Assembly (NCBI GenBank): GCA_028284195.1
Contig: JANQSE010000002.1
Span: forward strand, 1-64,000
Source: Balneola sp.
GTDB lineage: Bacteria; Bacteroidota; Rhodothermia; Balneolales; Balneolaceae
Reading direction: 5' to 3'
Length of the DNA: 64,000 bases
Shown here: positions 62,964 to 64,000 of the stretch, in pieces
How the letters are laid out: every line of letters begins with the position of its first letter
How positions within the stretch are numbered: the first letter of the stretch is position 1
Notes under the pieces: generated by a model
What the model was told of the DNA's origin: nothing
Seen by the model: the letters and a program-made list of their open reading frames with translations, nothing else
Databases searched by the model: none
Translations under genes and position numbers: made by a program

Positions 62964-64000
62964 TCAATTCTGAATTTTTCCACTTTGAGCTTCAAATTCC
63001 TGGATGATGGTTTCGTATTTGCCATCCCATACCTTTTGCAGCTTTGCAAACTGAACATCCACTTTTGCCGCGAGGTCTTCATGCACTTCATACTGTTGTT
63101 TGGTTGGTCTTCCGTAACCTGTAGCTACAGTGCTTGCTAATGCGGCCAGTTTGTTATTCAGTTTTATCTTGAAGTTCAGTACATCCTGTGTGGCTTCTGC
63201 TTTGGTTTGCATCAATTCGTTTTCCACTTCAGACATTGCTTTTAGCATGGCTTTCGCTTTGTCTTGTAGTTCTTTGTTATCCTTAGCTTCTGCCATCATT
63301 TCGTTGATTTCATTACGAACTTCCCGAATGCGGTTGATTGTTTTATGAGTGGTATCCAGTTTCGCTTTTATGGTTTTTACCAGCTCAAACTGGGCGATGA
63401 AATCATCCTGAGATACCTCCGTTAAACGTGGATCTTTGACCACATCAAATGTTCGTTCGCCAACAACGTTTTCACCAATATGCATACGAACGGTGTACGT
63501 TCCGGGAATGGCTGTTGGGCCGGAAGTATTCCCTGCCCAAAGAATCTGAGTTCCTTTTAACCGGGTTACCGAAGGATATTGAAGGTTCCATACAAATTTG
63601 TTCAATCCTTTTTGATTTGTTACCACACTTGGACGAGTTTTGTTTTCATCTTCATAGAATGTACTTGATTCCCGTACCGGCCTGTCGTTTGCATCTTTTG
63701 TGCTGGAATAAGTTCGGATTGTATTTCCGCTTGGGTCGATAAATTCCAATTTAATTTCTTCATCCACTTCATTCCGGAGCGTATAGAAAATTACAGCACC
63801 ACGTTCTGGGTTTTGTCCGTTTGTTGAACCGGGACTGGTGAAACTTGGGCCACCAAATAAGTATGTTTTCTCTGGCTGGAAGAGGTGATTCTCTGCCTTT
63901 GCAATTTGCTCGCTCATTTGATGAAGTACTGGTAAATCGTCCAATATCCAGAACGAGCGCCCTTGAGTGGCTACGACTAAATCTTTATCCCGCTTATGGA
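62964..64000 (-). CDS. Sortilin/VPS10-type secreted protein, C-terminal part (cut by window edge)
   Basis: The frame is open through the window edge with no start. It encodes HKRDKDLVVATQGRSFWILDDLPVL, the typical last beta-propeller blade of bacterial VPS10/BNR-repeat 'glycosyl hydrolase' proteins. A beta-sandwich region follows (LRNEVDEEIKLEFIDPSGN, GLNKFVWNLQYPS, PGTYTVRMHIGENVVGERTFDVVKDPR), then a helical C-terminal segment rich in Ala, Lys and Glu. This order is known from large secreted proteins of Bacteroidota. The N-terminal propeller lies outside the window. Confidence 0.85.
   Translation of the reverse strand, partial: HKRDKDLVVATQGRSFWILDDLPVLHQMSEQIAKAENHLFQPEKTYLFGGPSFTSPGSTNGQNPERGAVIFYTLRNEVDEEIKLEFIDPSGNTIRTYSSTKDANDRPVRESSTFYEDENKTRPSVVTNQKGLNKFVWNLQYPSVTRLKGTQILWAGNTSGPTAIPGTYTVRMHIGENVVGERTFDVVKDPRLTEVSQDDFIAQFELVKTIKAKLDTTHKTINRIREVRNEINEMMAEAKDNKELQDKAKAMLKAMSEVENELMQTKAEATQDVLNFKIKLNNKLAALASTVATGYGRPTKQQYEVHEDLAAKVDVQFAKLQKVWDGKYETIIQEFEAQSGKIQN

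Overview
The window is a stretch of ordinary chromosome from a Bacteroidota-type bacterium. I would guess the Balneolota/Rhodothermota side (Balneolaceae-like), but no rRNA is present to confirm this. The pointers are: promoters of the TAnnTTTG type rather than TATAAT; few strong Shine-Dalgarno sequences; the rpmB-rpmG-DUF4295 trio; a PLP enzyme of the serine palmitoyltransferase family; DUF5117-type metalloprotease and sortilin/VPS10-type secreted proteins; and AT-rich DNA. I see no prophage, transposase, integrase or CRISPR array.

Layout. 1-2.4 kb: end of a possible Nif3-like gene, a coiled-coil protein of the CT398 family that has lost all cysteines, the RNase P RNA gene, and a small islet of two unrecognised exported proteins. 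2.4-5.9 kb (minus): smpB, a lipoprotein, an M50 membrane protease and an arginine deiminase. 6-11.5 kb (plus): SirB1-like transglutaminase fold, DUF3052, a zinc alcohol dehydrogenase, an SRPBCC-GyrI fusion, DUF2200 and a two-RCK potassium channel. 11.6-13.1 kb (minus): purM and a DinB/YfiT protein. 13.1-13.5 kb: an AT-rich gene-free region with a cluster of DnaA boxes. 13.5-24.2 kb (plus): dtd, metalloenzyme, papain-like hydrolase, patatin, glpK, fabI, ruvC-ruvA, a PhoB/PhoR pair and manC. 24.2-26 kb (minus): a translationally coupled outer membrane protein / 100-residue protein / PhnP-like hydrolase set. 26-30 kb (plus): glutathione peroxidase, tRNA-Asp, mnmG, rsmG and a WYL regulator. 30-34.7 kb (minus): gyrB-gyrA. 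35-39 kb (plus): ribosomal protein operon, yqeY, cvpA, tyrS, xth and marR. 39.5-46.7 kb: uvrB (minus), then a chorismate mutase/prephenate dehydrogenase fusion, DUF1643, a dipeptidase and a degenerate DEAD-box protein (plus). 46.8-52.7 kb (minus): SPT-like enzyme, aat, metalloprotease, alanine symporter. 52.8-64 kb: lipid kinase, MarC, GAF and TerB-like proteins, an ABC exporter wrapped around lgt, uvrA, and a secreted sortilin-like protein cut by the window edge.

Main conclusion. Three independent signals suggest the window spans the chromosome origin region. First, 13091-13522 is an AT-rich intergenic region with one perfect and four near-perfect DnaA boxes. Second, hand-counted samples show the + strand changing from balanced or C-rich to G-rich across it. 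Third, two ParB-type parS palindromes lie about 15 kb away at the start of rsmG, one with a perfect 14-bp core. The most unusual protein is a DEAD-box-like protein at 45149-46747 that has lost Walker A and motif VI and carries a duplicated insert. Two dispersed nested inverted-repeat elements (14857-14935 and 18935-19018) look like a genomic repeat family.
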